A stretch of DNA of 64,000 nt from Parvularcula sp. BBD 1991-13. GTDB taxonomy: Bacteria; Pseudomonadota; Alphaproteobacteria; Caulobacterales; Parvularculaceae. The stretch is taken from positions 372,001-436,000 of the forward strand of contig LYSZ01000002.1 of NCBI GenBank assembly GCA_001657385.1. Reading direction: 5' to 3'. Positions 53,269 through 61,663 of this stretch are shown in pieces. Numbering within the stretch: the first letter of the stretch is position 1; every line of letters starts with the position of its first letter. The notes under the pieces are model-generated. The model did no database searches, had not been told where the DNA came from, and worked only from the letters and a program-made list of their open reading frames with translations. The translations under genes were made by a program, and so were the position numbers.

Positions 53269-53374
53269 GGGACGCCCCTCCTGAAACAACCATTATCGTT
53301 ATGGACGCCGATTCTAACCGCAGCCGGGCGGCGAGGACAATTGCGCCCGCCCGCATGCTTGCGAAAGCCCGCTG

Positions 53375-54364
53375 TCAGGATCGCTGGCGTTCCGGACCGA
53401 TGCGCATCTCCTCGCCCTGGAAATCGATCATGAAACTGCGCTCGCGCACGAGATCGGACCCGAACAGGCCGAACGGGCGGCCCGCCATGCCAAGCTCGGC
53501 GAAGATCGGCGCGTCGTGGACCGTGATGATCCGGCGCGTCCAGTTCTGCCGTCCGATGCGCAGCCGCTGGACGCGCACCGCGCGGGCTTCGTTCGGGTCC
53601 TGGTCCAGGGCGCCGGTGACCCGGCTGCGCAGCCGGCCGCTCTCGGTCGTCATCTCGATGACGAGGCGGTCCGGGTTGAGCGCGGCCTCGTTCACCACCG
53701 TGCCGGCGGCGCCCAGATCCAGCATGAACGGGATTTTCCGGTTGGTGTTGATGCGCCCGGTGACGGTGTAGAGGGGGTGCGAGATATCGAGGTCGAAGTC
53801 CCTCGGCCGCATTTTCAGCCGGTTCCAACTCCTCATCGGACGCATGCGCGGGCCGTGTTTCGGATCGTAAATGTCGAGCCGCCCGGCCTCGGCGTCGAAC
53901 ACCAGCGTATATTGCGACAGGAAATCGAGGCCCAGAATGCCTTGCGGCTTTTTCTCCACCATCCAGTCGGGCAGGATCACGCTTTCCAGGTTGTCGAGCC
54001 GCGCCGCGCCGATCCTCAGCTCGCCGATACGGCGCACCGGGAAGGTCCCGCGCGCCGCCATGCCGAGCACGTTCTGCGGCTCTTTGTCGACGGGCGCGAA
54101 GGCCTGTATGTCGGCGAGGTTCTGAAACGCCAGCGAATTGGTCGCGCCGGTGTCGATGATGAAATCGTAAGGCCCCTGGCCGTTCACCATGACCTTGACG
54201 GTCAGCCAGCCGTAATAATCGATTGTGTAGGGCGCGCTGGCGACCGGCTTCGCCGCCAGGGACGGGGCGGGTGCGAACAGGGTGGCGGCGGCGAACAGGA
54301 AGGCGATCGCCGTCAGCGCAAAGGCCGCCGGCGCCGCCGGGCGAATGGCGTTGCGATCGCGCAT
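53375..54364 (-). CDS. Exported retropepsin-like aspartic protease with two lobes
   Basis: 329 residues with a signal peptide (about 1-38). The first lobe has the catalytic motif IIDTGATNS (Asp71) and LGLDFL later in the lobe, typical of retropepsin-like bacterial proteases. A second lobe begins near 190 and has the corresponding motif as MLDLGAAGT (Asp216), with Leu replacing Thr, and GLFGSDLV. The repeat of the fold inside one chain gives a pepsin-like bilobal plan. Substrate not evident. Confidence 0.8.
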   Translation of the reverse strand: MRDRNAIRPAAPAAFALTAIAFLFAAATLFAPAPSLAAKPVASAPYTIDYYGWLTVKVMVNGQGPYDFIIDTGATNSLAFQNLADIQAFAPVDKEPQNVLGMAARGTFPVRRIGELRIGAARLDNLESVILPDWMVEKKPQGILGLDFLSQYTLVFDAEAGRLDIYDPKHGPRMRPMRSWNRLKMRPRDFDLDISHPLYTVTGRINTNRKIPFMLDLGAAGTVVNEAALNPDRLVIEMTTESGRLRSRVTGALDQDPNEARAVRVQRLRIGRQNWTRRIITVHDAPIFAELGMAGRPFGLFGSDLVRERSFMIDFQGEEMRIGPERQRS

Positions 54365-54678
54365 TGGAAGCGCTGTTTCCTCCCGCGTTGGTCAAGCCGC
54401 CGTCTGCTTTGCGTCATGAATACCGAATCGGCGTTGCCTTGTGAAGGAAAATACCCTTTTCCCGGTCCCGAAAACCGGCCGCTCCTGCGGCCCGGGCGGG
54501 CGCGCCGGCGGCGTGAAAAGCCCTTGCATCCCGGCTTTCTTCGGCTATAACCCGCGTTCTTCGAACCGGTCGTCGGGCCCCTTAACCGGGAAACGGCATG
54601 CCTTGGCGGCCCATCGGGAGCGCAAACGGCTCCCCGCGTTCCTTTCGGGGGACGCCAGATAACGGACAGGAAAAGAAA
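54365..54678. other. Divergent region and leader upstream of rpmI
   Basis: 314 bases before rpmI. It contains a sigma-70-like promoter (54524-54551) and a leader of about 120 bases with GGGAGC/GCTCCC and CCCC/GGGG stems near 54617-54655. In many bacteria such rpmI-rplT leaders bind L20 to repress translation. No infC gene lies in this gap or upstream. Confidence 0.5.
54524..54551 (+). promoter_or_regulatory. Sigma-70-like promoter of rpmI-rplT
   Basis: TTGCAT (54524-54529), 16 bases, TATAAC (54546-54551). Transcription would begin near 54558, leaving a structured leader before the rpmI ATG. Confidence 0.55.
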
Positions 54679-54879
54679 ATGCCAAAGATGAAGACGAAAT
54701 CGGGCGCCAAGAAGCGCTTCAAGATGACCGCCTCGGGCAAGGTCAAGGCGGGCGTCGCCGGCAAGCGCCACGGCATGATCAAGCGCACGCCCAAGCAGAT
54801 CCGCCAGAACCGGGGCATGGACGTTCTCGCCGATCCGGACGCGCGGATCGTCAAGAAATACATGCCCTATAACCGGTAA
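54679..54879 (+). CDS. rpmI: 50S ribosomal protein L35
   Basis: 66 residues, basic, with the L35 pattern [29 protein letters not shown] and [10 protein letters not shown]. It assembles into the large subunit. AGGA lies 8 bases before the ATG. First gene of rpmI-rplT, 12 bases from rplT. Confidence 0.97.
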   Translation: MPKMKTKSGAKKRFKMTASGKVKAGVAGKRHGMIKRTPKQIRQNRGMDVLADPDARIVKKYMPYNR

Positions 54880-54891
54880 GGAGCGCGCCCC

Positions 54892-55248
54892 ATGTCCCGT
54901 GTGAAAAGAGGCGTCACCGCCCACGCCCGCCACCGCAAGATCATCAAGAAGGCGAAAGGCTATTACGGCCGCCGCAAGAACACCTTCCGCGTCGCCAATC
55001 AGGCCGTGGAGAAGGCCGGCCAGTACGCCTATCGCGACCGCCGCGCGCGCAAGCGCAACTTCCGCTCGCTCTGGATCCAGCGCATCAACGCCGCCGCCCG
55101 CGAGGCGGGCCTTACCTACGCCCGATTTATCAACGGGCTCGACCGCGCCGGGATCGAGGTGGACCGCAAGGTTCTCGCCGATATCGCCGTGAAAGAGCCC
55201 GAGGCGTTCAAGGCCCTGGCGGAAAAGGCGAAAGCGGCCCTCGCTTGA
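54892..55248 (+). CDS. rplT: 50S ribosomal protein L20
   Basis: 118 residues of the normal L20 type: [30 protein letters not shown], then [28 protein letters not shown]20 is needed for early large-subunit assembly and represses its own operon in many bacteria. Its TGA overlaps a TTG that opens a possible Phe leader peptide. Confidence 0.98.
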   Translation: MSRVKRGVTAHARHRKIIKKAKGYYGRRKNTFRVANQAVEKAGQYAYRDRRARKRNFRSLWIQRINAAAREAGLTYARFINGLDRAGIEVDRKVLADIAVKEPEAFKALAEKAKAALA

Positions 55249-55280
55249 GTTTTTTCCGTCCCCGGCCAACGCCAGATTGA
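55245..55280 (+). CDS. Candidate Phe leader peptide of the pheST attenuator
   Basis: An 11-codon frame from a TTG (55245) overlapping the rplT stop, encoding (M)[10 protein letters not shown] and ending TGA at 55280. Two Phe codons (55251-55256) sit just before the first attenuator arm. The start is non-ATG with only a weak AAGCGG-like site and may rely on ribosomes ending rplT. Supported by its position in the attenuator; no independent proof. Confidence 0.5.
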   Translation: MSFFRPRPTPD

Positions 55281-55345
55281 GACCGGGTGACGTTTGCGCA
55301 GGAACCGAATAAAGCGTCACTCCGCGGGTGACGCTTTTTCTTTTT
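55258..55345 (+). promoter_or_regulatory. Attenuator upstream of pheST
   Basis: Three alternative pairings can form. Arm 1 (55258-55265) pairs with arm 2 (55283-55291). Arm 2, GTGACGTTT (55287-55295), can instead pair with arm 3, AAAGCGTCAC (55311-55320). Arm 3 can also pair with GTGACGCTTT (55328-55337) as a terminator. Stalling at the Phe codons would cover arm 1 and let 2:3 form, permitting pheS transcription when charged tRNA-Phe is scarce. Confidence 0.6.
55311..55345 (+). terminator. Intrinsic terminator between rplT and pheS
   Basis: A perfect 10-base stem (AAAGCGTCAC/GTGACGCTTT) with a 7-base loop, followed by TTCTTTTT. Very strong by sequence. It ends the rpmI-rplT transcript and serves as the attenuator's terminator. 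Confidence 0.85.
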
Positions 55346-55370
55346 GCTGACTTCACGGGAGACGGACGCC

Positions 55371-56447
55371 ATGTCCGACATAGAAACGCTGGAAAACGAC
55401 CTCTTGGCGAAAATCGACGCCGCTTCCACCGAAGCCGGCCTCGAAGAGGTGCGCGTCGCCGCTCTCGGCAAGAAGGGCGCCGTCTCCGAGCGGATGAAGA
55501 CCCTCGGCAAGATGAGCCCCGAGGAGCGCAAGGAAATGGGTCCCGCGCTGAACGGGCTCAAGACCCGCATCGCCGAAGCGATCGAGGCCAGGAAAGCGGC
55601 GCTGGAAGAGGCGGCGCTGGAGGCGCGCCTCGCTTCGGAGACCGTGGACGTCACGCTGCCGCCCGCGCCGGAGGCCAGGGGCTCGATCCATCCGGTCAGT
55701 CAGGTGACGGACGAAATCACCGCGATTTTCTCGGCCATGGGCTTTTCCGTCGCCGAGGGGCCGGATATCGAGGATGACTTCCACAACTTCACGGCCCTCA
55801 ACTTTCCCGCCGACCACCCGGCGCGGGAGATGCACGACACGTTCTTCTTCGAGCCGAAGGAGGACGGATCGCGGATGCTCCTGCGCACCCACACATCGCC
55901 GGTGCAGATCCGCACCATGATGACCGAGAAACCGCCGCTTCGCATCATCATCCCGGGGCGGACTTTTCGCTGCGACTCAGACCAGACCCATACGCCGATG
56001 TTCCACCAGGTCGAGGGCCTCGTTATCGACAAGGAGACCCATATGGGTCACCTCAAAGGCACGCTGGAAGCTTTCGCGAAAGCCTATTTCGAGGTCGACA
56101 GCGTCAGGACCCGCTTCCGCCCGCACTTCTTTCCGTTCACGGAGCCGTCGGCGGAAATGGACATCGGTTACGAGCGCGTCGGGAATGAAATCCGCATCGG
56201 CCAGGGAGAGAAGTGGATGGAGATCCTCGGCTGCGGCATGGTGCATCCGAACGTGATGAGGAATTGCGGCCTCGATCCGGACGAGTATCAGGGCTTCGCC
56301 TTCGGCATGGGCGTCGATCGCCTCGCCATGCTGAAATACGGCATTCCGGACCTGCGCGACTTCTTCGCCGCCGATGCGCGCTGGCTGGAGCATTACGGAT
56401 TCGATGCGCTCGACACGCCGAGCCTGTGGGCGGGGTTAAGCCGGTGA
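55371..56447 (+). CDS. pheS: Phenylalanyl-tRNA synthetase alpha subunit
   Basis: 358 residues, class II synthetase catalytic subunit. The N-terminal coiled coil is followed by motif 2 ([19 protein letters not shown]) and motif 3 ([17 protein letters not shown]). GGGAGACGGA lies just before the ATG at 55371. Its TGA overlaps the GTG of an inserted membrane gene (GTGA) instead of leading directly to pheT. Confidence 0.97.
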   Translation: MSDIETLENDLLAKIDAASTEAGLEEVRVAALGKKGAVSERMKTLGKMSPEERKEMGPALNGLKTRIAEAIEARKAALEEAALEARLASETVDVTLPPAPEARGSIHPVSQVTDEITAIFSAMGFSVAEGPDIEDDFHNFTALNFPADHPAREMHDTFFFEPKEDGSRMLLRTHTSPVQIRTMMTEKPPLRIIIPGRTFRCDSDQTHTPMFHQVEGLVIDKETHMGHLKGTLEAFAKAYFEVDSVRTRFRPHFFPFTEPSAEMDIGYERVGNEIRIGQGEKWMEILGCGMVHPNVMRNCGLDPDEYQGFAFGMGVDRLAMLKYGIPDLRDFFAADARWLEHYGFDALDTPSLWAGLSR

Positions 56448-56890
56448 CGCCTTCAGATACCCCTGATTACGTCAACGAATTCTATATTGGCCGTGCTAAT
56501 GCTTTCCATACGGCTGCGTTGGGGATTGCGGCGTTCAATGTGTTGCAAACCATAGCCTTTGCAAATGTCGTTGCTGGCCCGCCGCCGATATATTGCCGCG
56601 TGGATTCGCCGACGGGAATCATTGCGGTATACGCAGTATTACTGCTGTTGATGGCGCTGTATATGGCGGCGATTTTCATGTGCGACGCATTTCAGGGGGC
56701 GTATCTTGATCGCGCGAAGCTTGATATCGGCGGTCTGCGCAGGCGGATGCGCCGGTACTTGCTGGCGCTCATGGCGACAACGACAGTCCTTTCCGCGGGT
56801 ATTTTTTCGATTGTGATGTTTGTCAGTCCCACTATGTCGGTCTGCATTCAGAATGCCTCGCCGAACATTGAAATCGGAATTGCGTTATGA
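56444..56890 (+). CDS. Low-GC membrane protein inserted between pheS and pheT
   Basis: 148 residues with three hydrophobic helices (about 23-43, 58-80, 105-128) and an RR-rich loop. Starts at a GTG overlapping the pheS stop and ends in a TGA overlapping the pheT ATG, so it is translationally coupled to both. Its codons end in A or T far more often than its neighbours', so it was probably acquired more recently. No family recognised. Two Cys near the outer loops (50, 134) are conspicuous. Confidence 0.7.
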   Translation: MTPSDTPDYVNEFYIGRANAFHTAALGIAAFNVLQTIAFANVVAGPPPIYCRVDSPTGIIAVYAVLLLLMALYMAAIFMCDAFQGAYLDRAKLDIGGLRRRMRRYLLALMATTTVLSAGIFSIVMFVSPTMSVCIQNASPNIEIGIAL

Positions 56891-59298
56891 AATTCACCCT
56901 TAGCTGGCTCAAAGAGCATCTGGAAACGAACGCGTCTCTCGATCAGATTGTGGAGACCATGGTGGCGGTCGGTCTTGAGGTCGAAAGCGTCGAGAATCCG
57001 GCCGAGCGCCTGAAGGACTTCACCATCGGCGAGGTGCTGCACGCGGAAAAGCATCCGGACGCGGACAAGCTTCGCGTGTGCCGGGTCGCCACGAAAGACG
57101 GCGAAAAACAGATCGTGTGCGGCGCGCCGAATGCGCGCGCGGGGATCAAGGTCGCCTACGCCGCCGTCGGGACCTATGTGCCGGGCATCGACCTGACGCT
57201 GAAAAAAGCGAAGATCCGCGGCGTGGAAAGCCTCGGCATGATGTGCTCGGCGCGCGAACTGGAACTGGGCGACGATCACGACGGCATTATCGAAGCGCCG
57301 GCGGACGCTGAAATCGGCGCGCCCGTCGCCGAGATCCTGGGCGCCAACGACCCCGTGATCGATTTCGAGGTCACGCCCAACCGTCCGGACACGAACGGCG
57401 TCAACGGCGTCGCCCGCGACCTCGCCGCCGCGGGGCTCGGCCGGCTCGTCACACCGGCGCCGGAGGCGGTCAGGGGCGCCTTCGCGAACCCGCAGCCGAT
57501 CGGCCTGCACTTCCCGGAAGCGGCGAGGAACGCCTGTCCGGTGTTCGCGGGCCGGGTTATCCGCGGGGTGAAAAACGGTCCGTCTCCGGAATGGCTGCAA
57601 CAACGCCTGCGGGCGGTCGGCTTGCGTCCCATCAACGCGCTGGTGGATATCACCAACTACATGTCGCTCGACCGCGCCCGCCCGCTCCACGTCTACGACG
57701 CGGATAAGCTGAAGGGCGAGATCCGCGCCCGCCTCGGCGCGAAGGGAGAGCGTTACCTCGCCCTTGACGGCAAGGAGTACGAGGCGGACGAGACCATCTG
57801 CGTTATCGCCGATGACAACGGGGTTCTCGGTTTCGGCGGCGTGATGGGCGGCGAGACAACCGGGTGCACGGAGGAAACGACCAGCGTTTTCATCGAAAGC
57901 GCCTATTTCGATCCCCTGCGCACCGCCAAGACGGGCCGCAAGACCGGCATTGTCTCCGACGCGCGCTACCGTTTCGAGCGCGGCGTCGATCCGGCCTTTG
58001 TCGTTCCGGGCCTCGAGATGGCGACGCGCCTGGCGCTCGACATGTGCGGCGGCGAGCCGGGCGAGATCGAGGTTGCGGGCGCCGCCCCGGTCACGGACCG
58101 CGTCATCGATTTTCCGCCCGCTGAGGTTCTCCGCCTTACCGGCATGGACGTTGTGGCGGAAGACAGCAGGCGCATTCTGAAGGCGCTCGGCTTCAAGGTC
58201 GATGAAGGCGAGCCGCAGCGCGTATGCGCGCCGTCATGGCGGCCGGACATTCACGGCAAGGCCGACCTGGTCGAGGAAATCGCGCGCATTGTCGGCTTCG
58301 ACAACCTGCCCGCGGCGCCTCTGCCGGCGCGGCGGGCGGTGGAGACGCCGAAGCTGACCCCGATGCAACAGCGCCGCGCCCGCGCCCGCCGCGCGCTGGC
58401 TGCGCGCGGTCTCCATGAAGCGGTGACATGGTCGTTTACGGACGAATGTTTCGCGGCGCTGTTCTGCGACGGCGCGGACTGGCTGCGCGCGCGCGGCTTG
58501 ATCCTCGCCAACCCCATCGCTTCCGACCTGTCGGCGATGCGGCCGTCCATCTTGCCGAACCTGATCGCGGCGCTTCAGCGCAACGCCGATCACGGGCGCG
58601 GCGATCTCGCCCTGTTCGAGGCGGCGCCGATCTATCGCGGCGACGGCCCGGCGGACCAGTTGATGACGGCGAGCGGCGCGCGCCGTTCCAGCCCGCCGCG
58701 CCACTGGCGGGGCGGGCCTTCGCCGGCGGATGTCTTCACCGTGAAGGCGGACCTTGTCGCGGCGCTCGCCGCCGCGTCCGCGCCCACGGCCAGCCTTCAG
58801 ACAACGGATGATGCGCCTGCCTATTATCATCCGGGACGGTCGGGCGTCCTGCGCCTCGGCCCGAACGCGCTCGGCTATTTCGGGGAAATTCATCCGCGCG
58901 TTCTGAAAGCGATGGATGCGCACGGCCCGCTCTACGGCTTCGAGGCGTTTCTGGACGCCGTTCCCGAAAGCAAGAAAAAGGCGGTCAAGACCCGGCCGGC
59001 CCTGGACGTCGCCGAGCTTCTGCCGCTGACGCGCGACTTTGCTTTTGTCGTGGATCGGGATGTCGCCGCGGAAACCCTGCTGAAGGCTGTGCGCGGCGCG
59101 GACAAAAAACTGATCGCCGATGTCGCCCTGTTCGACGTCTACGAGGGCAAGGGCGTACCGGAAGGCAAGAAGTCTCTCGCGGTGGAGGCGGTGATCCAGC
59201 CGCGCGAAAAAACGCTGACCGATGAAGATATCGAGGCGCTCAGCGCGCGCATCGTCGCCCAGGCGGAGAAGGCGACCGGAGGCGTCCTGCGGCGATGA
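56887..59298 (+). CDS. pheT: Phenylalanyl-tRNA synthetase beta subunit
   Basis: 803 residues, the usual size. The N-terminal tRNA-binding domain (about 40-155, ADKLRVCRVAT, IVCGAPNARAGIKVAYAAVG), the B3/B4 editing domain, the B5 region (VDEGEPQRVCAPSWRPDIHGKADLVEEIARIVGFDNLP), and the C-terminal FDX-ACB anticodon-binding domain (LPLTRDFAFVVDRDV, EALSARIVAQAEKATGG) are all present. Together with PheS it charges tRNA-Phe. Confidence 0.97.
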   Translation: MKFTLSWLKEHLETNASLDQIVETMVAVGLEVESVENPAERLKDFTIGEVLHAEKHPDADKLRVCRVATKDGEKQIVCGAPNARAGIKVAYAAVGTYVPGIDLTLKKAKIRGVESLGMMCSARELELGDDHDGIIEAPADAEIGAPVAEILGANDPVIDFEVTPNRPDTNGVNGVARDLAAAGLGRLVTPAPEAVRGAFANPQPIGLHFPEAARNACPVFAGRVIRGVKNGPSPEWLQQRLRAVGLRPINALVDITNYMSLDRARPLHVYDADKLKGEIRARLGAKGERYLALDGKEYEADETICVIADDNGVLGFGGVMGGETTGCTEETTSVFIESAYFDPLRTAKTGRKTGIVSDARYRFERGVDPAFVVPGLEMATRLALDMCGGEPGEIEVAGAAPVTDRVIDFPPAEVLRLTGMDVVAEDSRRILKALGFKVDEGEPQRVCAPSWRPDIHGKADLVEEIARIVGFDNLPAAPLPARRAVETPKLTPMQQRRARARRALAARGLHEAVTWSFTDECFAALFCDGADWLRARGLILANPIASDLSAMRPSILPNLIAALQRNADHGRGDLALFEAAPIYRGDGPADQLMTASGARRSSPPRHWRGGPSPADVFTVKADLVAALAAASAPTASLQTTDDAPAYYHPGRSGVLRLGPNALGYFGEIHPRVLKAMDAHGPLYGFEAFLDAVPESKKKAVKTRPALDVAELLPLTRDFAFVVDRDVAAETLLKAVRGADKKLIADVALFDVYEGKGVPEGKKSLAVEAVIQPREKTLTDEDIEALSARIVAQAEKATGGVLRR

Positions 59299-59480
59299 GG
59301 GCTTCGCCCGTCCCGCCGCGTTTCAGCCAAGCCCCGGCGAGACCGGCGCTTTTTTCACTCGTCGGATTCATTTTCAGCAATGTCGCCAAGCGTTTGTTAA
59401 CAGGATTCAGCGTAAGATTTTGATACAGGACGCATTGTTACAATTTTATCTATCGGCTCCACCGTCTATAAAACAATTTG

Positions 59481-59499
59481 ATGCAACCTATAATTGCAT
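59481..59499 (+). promoter_or_regulatory. Dyad overlapping a -10-like box before the PilZ gene
   Basis: ATGCAA (59481-59486) and TTGCAT (59494-59499) flank CCTATAA; the segment TATAAT (59489-59494) lies inside. It is 31 bases before the ATG. A repressor bound here would block a promoter; the -35 box is not clear. Confidence 0.4.
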
Positions 59500-59529
59500 T
59501 CATGTCATTGCCACAGTCCAAGGTGAATT

Positions 59530-60147
59530 ATGGAGCGGCGCGCATTCCCTCGATTGAAAAGCCGGATCAACGTTCGGCTTCTGGTGAACGGCAGCAAGGA
59601 CGGGCAGGGCGTCGTCCTTAATTTTTCCGCCAGCGGGGCCGGGATCGAAAGCGATCTCGATGTCGCTCCCGGCGACCGCATCGTGCTTCACCTCGAAGGC
59701 GGCAGCCGTTTCGAAGGCATGGTCGCGCGCCTTTTCGGCGGCGGGTTCGGCGTCGAGTTCGGCATGCATGACAGCAAGCGTCAGCGGCTTGTCAACGCCC
59801 TTGAAACAATGGGCGAGGATGACGAAGAGATGACGGCTCTGCCGCTGAAGCAGCGCGTCGCGAGCCGCATCGGCGGCTTTCGCGGCAAGACTCTGTGCCG
59901 CACCGAGGCCGGCGATATCGAGTGCCGCCTGATCGACATGTCGCTCAGCGGCGCGGCCATCGAAACCGAGGAGACGCTGACGGTCGGCGCGCCGGTCATG
60001 CTCGGCCAGACCCGGGGACGCATCGTTCGCCGCGATGGAAACACCTATGGCGTCCAGTTCGACCCCCTGGACCGGGCGGCGCTTTCCGAGAGCGACCCGG
60101 CGGACGGCGCCGGTCCCGTGCGCAAGGACGTTGCGCAGGGGTCCTGA
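59530..60147 (+). CDS. Protein with two PilZ domains
   Basis: 205 residues. The first PilZ domain has RRAFPRLKSR (RxxxR c-di-GMP site) and NFSASGAGIES (D/NxSxxG). The second, from about 108, has QRVASRIGGFR and DMSLSGAAIE. PilZ proteins bind cyclic di-GMP and control motility or polysaccharide. It has no other domain, so it probably acts by protein contact. The gene stands alone, with a dyad over its promoter. Confidence 0.88.
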   Translation: MERRAFPRLKSRINVRLLVNGSKDGQGVVLNFSASGAGIESDLDVAPGDRIVLHLEGGSRFEGMVARLFGGGFGVEFGMHDSKRQRLVNALETMGEDDEEMTALPLKQRVASRIGGFRGKTLCRTEAGDIECRLIDMSLSGAAIETEETLTVGAPVMLGQTRGRIVRRDGNTYGVQFDPLDRAALSESDPADGAGPVRKDVAQGS

Positions 60148-60236
60148 CCGTGCGCGGCCGCGCCGCCTGATTGCGCCCGATCGTCCATGGCGTCTCTTGC
60201 GCAAAACGCCGCCGCAAGCTATGACCCGGCGCTGAC

Positions 60237-60312
60237 GCCGCATTAGCTCAGCTGGTAGAGCATCTCATTCGTAATGAGGGGGTCGCTGGTTCAAGTCCGG
60301 CATGCGGCACCA
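60237..60312 (+). tRNA. tRNA-Thr (anticodon CGT)
   Basis: Full cloverleaf in 76 bases: acceptor GCCGCAT/ATGCGGC, D arm GCTC/GAGC, anticodon arm TCTCA-TTCGTAA-TGAGG with anticodon CGT, T arm GCTGG-TTCAAGT-CCGGC, and an encoded CCA. It reads ACG codons. Confidence 0.95.
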
Positions 60313-60669
60313 CCCTGAAATCATCATTAAGTAATTGTTTTTATTAATTTTATTGCCTTGACTGGTTCATCTCGGAATGAGAACAAAACAAGATCGTGTG
60401 ACCTTTTTCGACCCTGTACGAAGGTCGCACGTGCGACCTTTGTTCATTTTCGAGCCGGTTTCGGGGCGCGCTGCGGTTGGCGCGTTCGGGACGCCCCGGG
60501 ACTGAATTGGAGAAAGAGCCGGGGACGGCGCAAGATATCCCGTCATGTTGGTATTCATAAGGCCGTTTCCCCTATGGCGTGTTTTGTTTGATTTTGTCAT
60601 AACATCGCCTCACCATAAGCTGAGGCCACGACTTGCAATGCAACAAAGCCGGTTCAGGAGTGTAAGCAA
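60313..60669. other. Region downstream of tRNA-Thr
   Basis: 357 bases with no convincing gene. It is AT-richer than its surroundings near the tRNA end and contains a 20-base perfect palindrome (60421-60440) with a related half-site just upstream. The tRNA 3' end could be an integration target, but no integrase or repeat of the tRNA end is visible. Confidence 0.5.
60421..60440. repeat. Perfect 20-base palindrome, possible terminator
   Basis: AAGGTCGCACGTGCGACCTT is its own reverse complement. As RNA it forms an 8-base stem with a four-base loop, followed by TTTGTTCATTTT, so it could end the tRNA-Thr transcript. A related half-site, GTGTGACCTTT, precedes it (60397-60407), which also fits a protein-binding site. 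Confidence 0.6.
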
Positions 60670-61296
60670 ATGTCTCGCAGCGCGATCCAGTCTTCAGGCG
60701 GCGACGCCGCAGATCCGGCCGCATCCTCGTCCCCGTCGTCATCGGCGGAGCCTGGGGCGGCGCACGGCGCGGCTGGCGAGGCCGGTCTGGCGGTGGGACG
60801 GCGCTATTTTTTCGACGGCTGGGGCGCTTACGACGTCGCCGGCGTCAGCCAGTATGAGATCACCGGCGACGACGGCGAGGTGCGGCGCTGGGACAGCTGG
60901 GGCCTTGTCGGCGTCGACGCCGATAATGAAGGCCAGTCGCTCTGCGTCGTCGCCACGACCCATATGGGGCTGTGCTACGCGCTGGAAGTCGCTTCTGACG
61001 CCCGGCCGGACCGCGCCGCGCCGTTTGCGCCCTATTGCGGCGAGGTTGCGGTCTCCGACTGTCAGTGCGTGGACCTGGACGAGCGTCCGCCGAAAGGCGC
61101 CGTTTTGTTCCGGACCCGCATGGATGCCTGGCTGGATAACGGCGCCGACGCCGATGGCCATGAAACCATTGAAGAAACGGCCGTCGTCTGGATCGAGGAG
61201 CGGTTTATTGAGCTGCCGGCCGGCGAAGAACACAAATTTCCGGACATGCTGTATCTCCAGCTGCGTCCGGTGCGCGGTTTCAGGCGCCTGGACTGA
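60670..61296 (+). CDS. Unknown protein A of a tandem paralog pair
   Basis: 208 residues; the first 40 are low-complexity Ser/Ala/Gly. From about 42 it shares a conserved core with the next protein: VGRRYFFDGWGAYDV, RWDSWGLVGV, HMGLCYALE, YCGEV, FRTRMDAWLDNG and VVWIEERFIELPAGEE. GGAG lies 10 bases before the ATG. No signal peptide, membrane helix or known domain is visible, so it is probably cytoplasmic. Family not recognised. Confidence 0.75.
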   Translation: MSRSAIQSSGGDAADPAASSSPSSSAEPGAAHGAAGEAGLAVGRRYFFDGWGAYDVAGVSQYEITGDDGEVRRWDSWGLVGVDADNEGQSLCVVATTHMGLCYALEVASDARPDRAAPFAPYCGEVAVSDCQCVDLDERPPKGAVLFRTRMDAWLDNGADADGHETIEETAVVWIEERFIELPAGEEHKFPDMLYLQLRPVRGFRRLD

Positions 61297-61663
61297 CGCC
61301 GCGCGCGCCGCGCCGCCCTCCGCATGCGATGCAACGCCCGTACGTCACGCGCCGCCTGCGCCGGCTCCCGGGCGCGTGCAGGCTTTATATGAGCCGGCCG
61401 CATGCGAGACTTATTGGGTTCGTTCAGGGCGTCTGCGGTCAAGACGTGCTTCGTTTACAGATCGCCGCATTTACAGACTGCCGAGGCCCGCCGGCGGCGG
61501 AGCGGAAGACACGCCGCCATCGCATCGGCCTTCCGAGGCGTCGTCGGCGTTCCGCGGGCCGCTGCGAACGCTTGCGTCTCAAAATAGCCTGTAAGATAGT
61601 CTAGAAAATTTTCGGGTCGGTCAAGAAAAGACGACTCAAAGAGGCCCTAAAGGAACATAGAAC
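61297..61663. other. Gap between the two paralogous genes
   Basis: 367 bases without a supported gene. TTTACAGA is repeated at 61454 and 61470, and a TTGCGT-N17-GATAGT pair near 61572 could be a weak promoter for the second paralog, suggesting the two genes are transcribed separately. Confidence 0.4.

Noticed and set aside
60358-60600. Two opposite 77-codon frames over the palindrome after tRNA-Thr
   Set aside because: Both span a structured non-coding element, lack ribosome sites and have no recognisable features.
60237-60669. Integrated element anchored in tRNA-Thr
   Set aside because: There is no integrase and no second copy of the tRNA 3' end within the window, so I only note the AT-richer zone.
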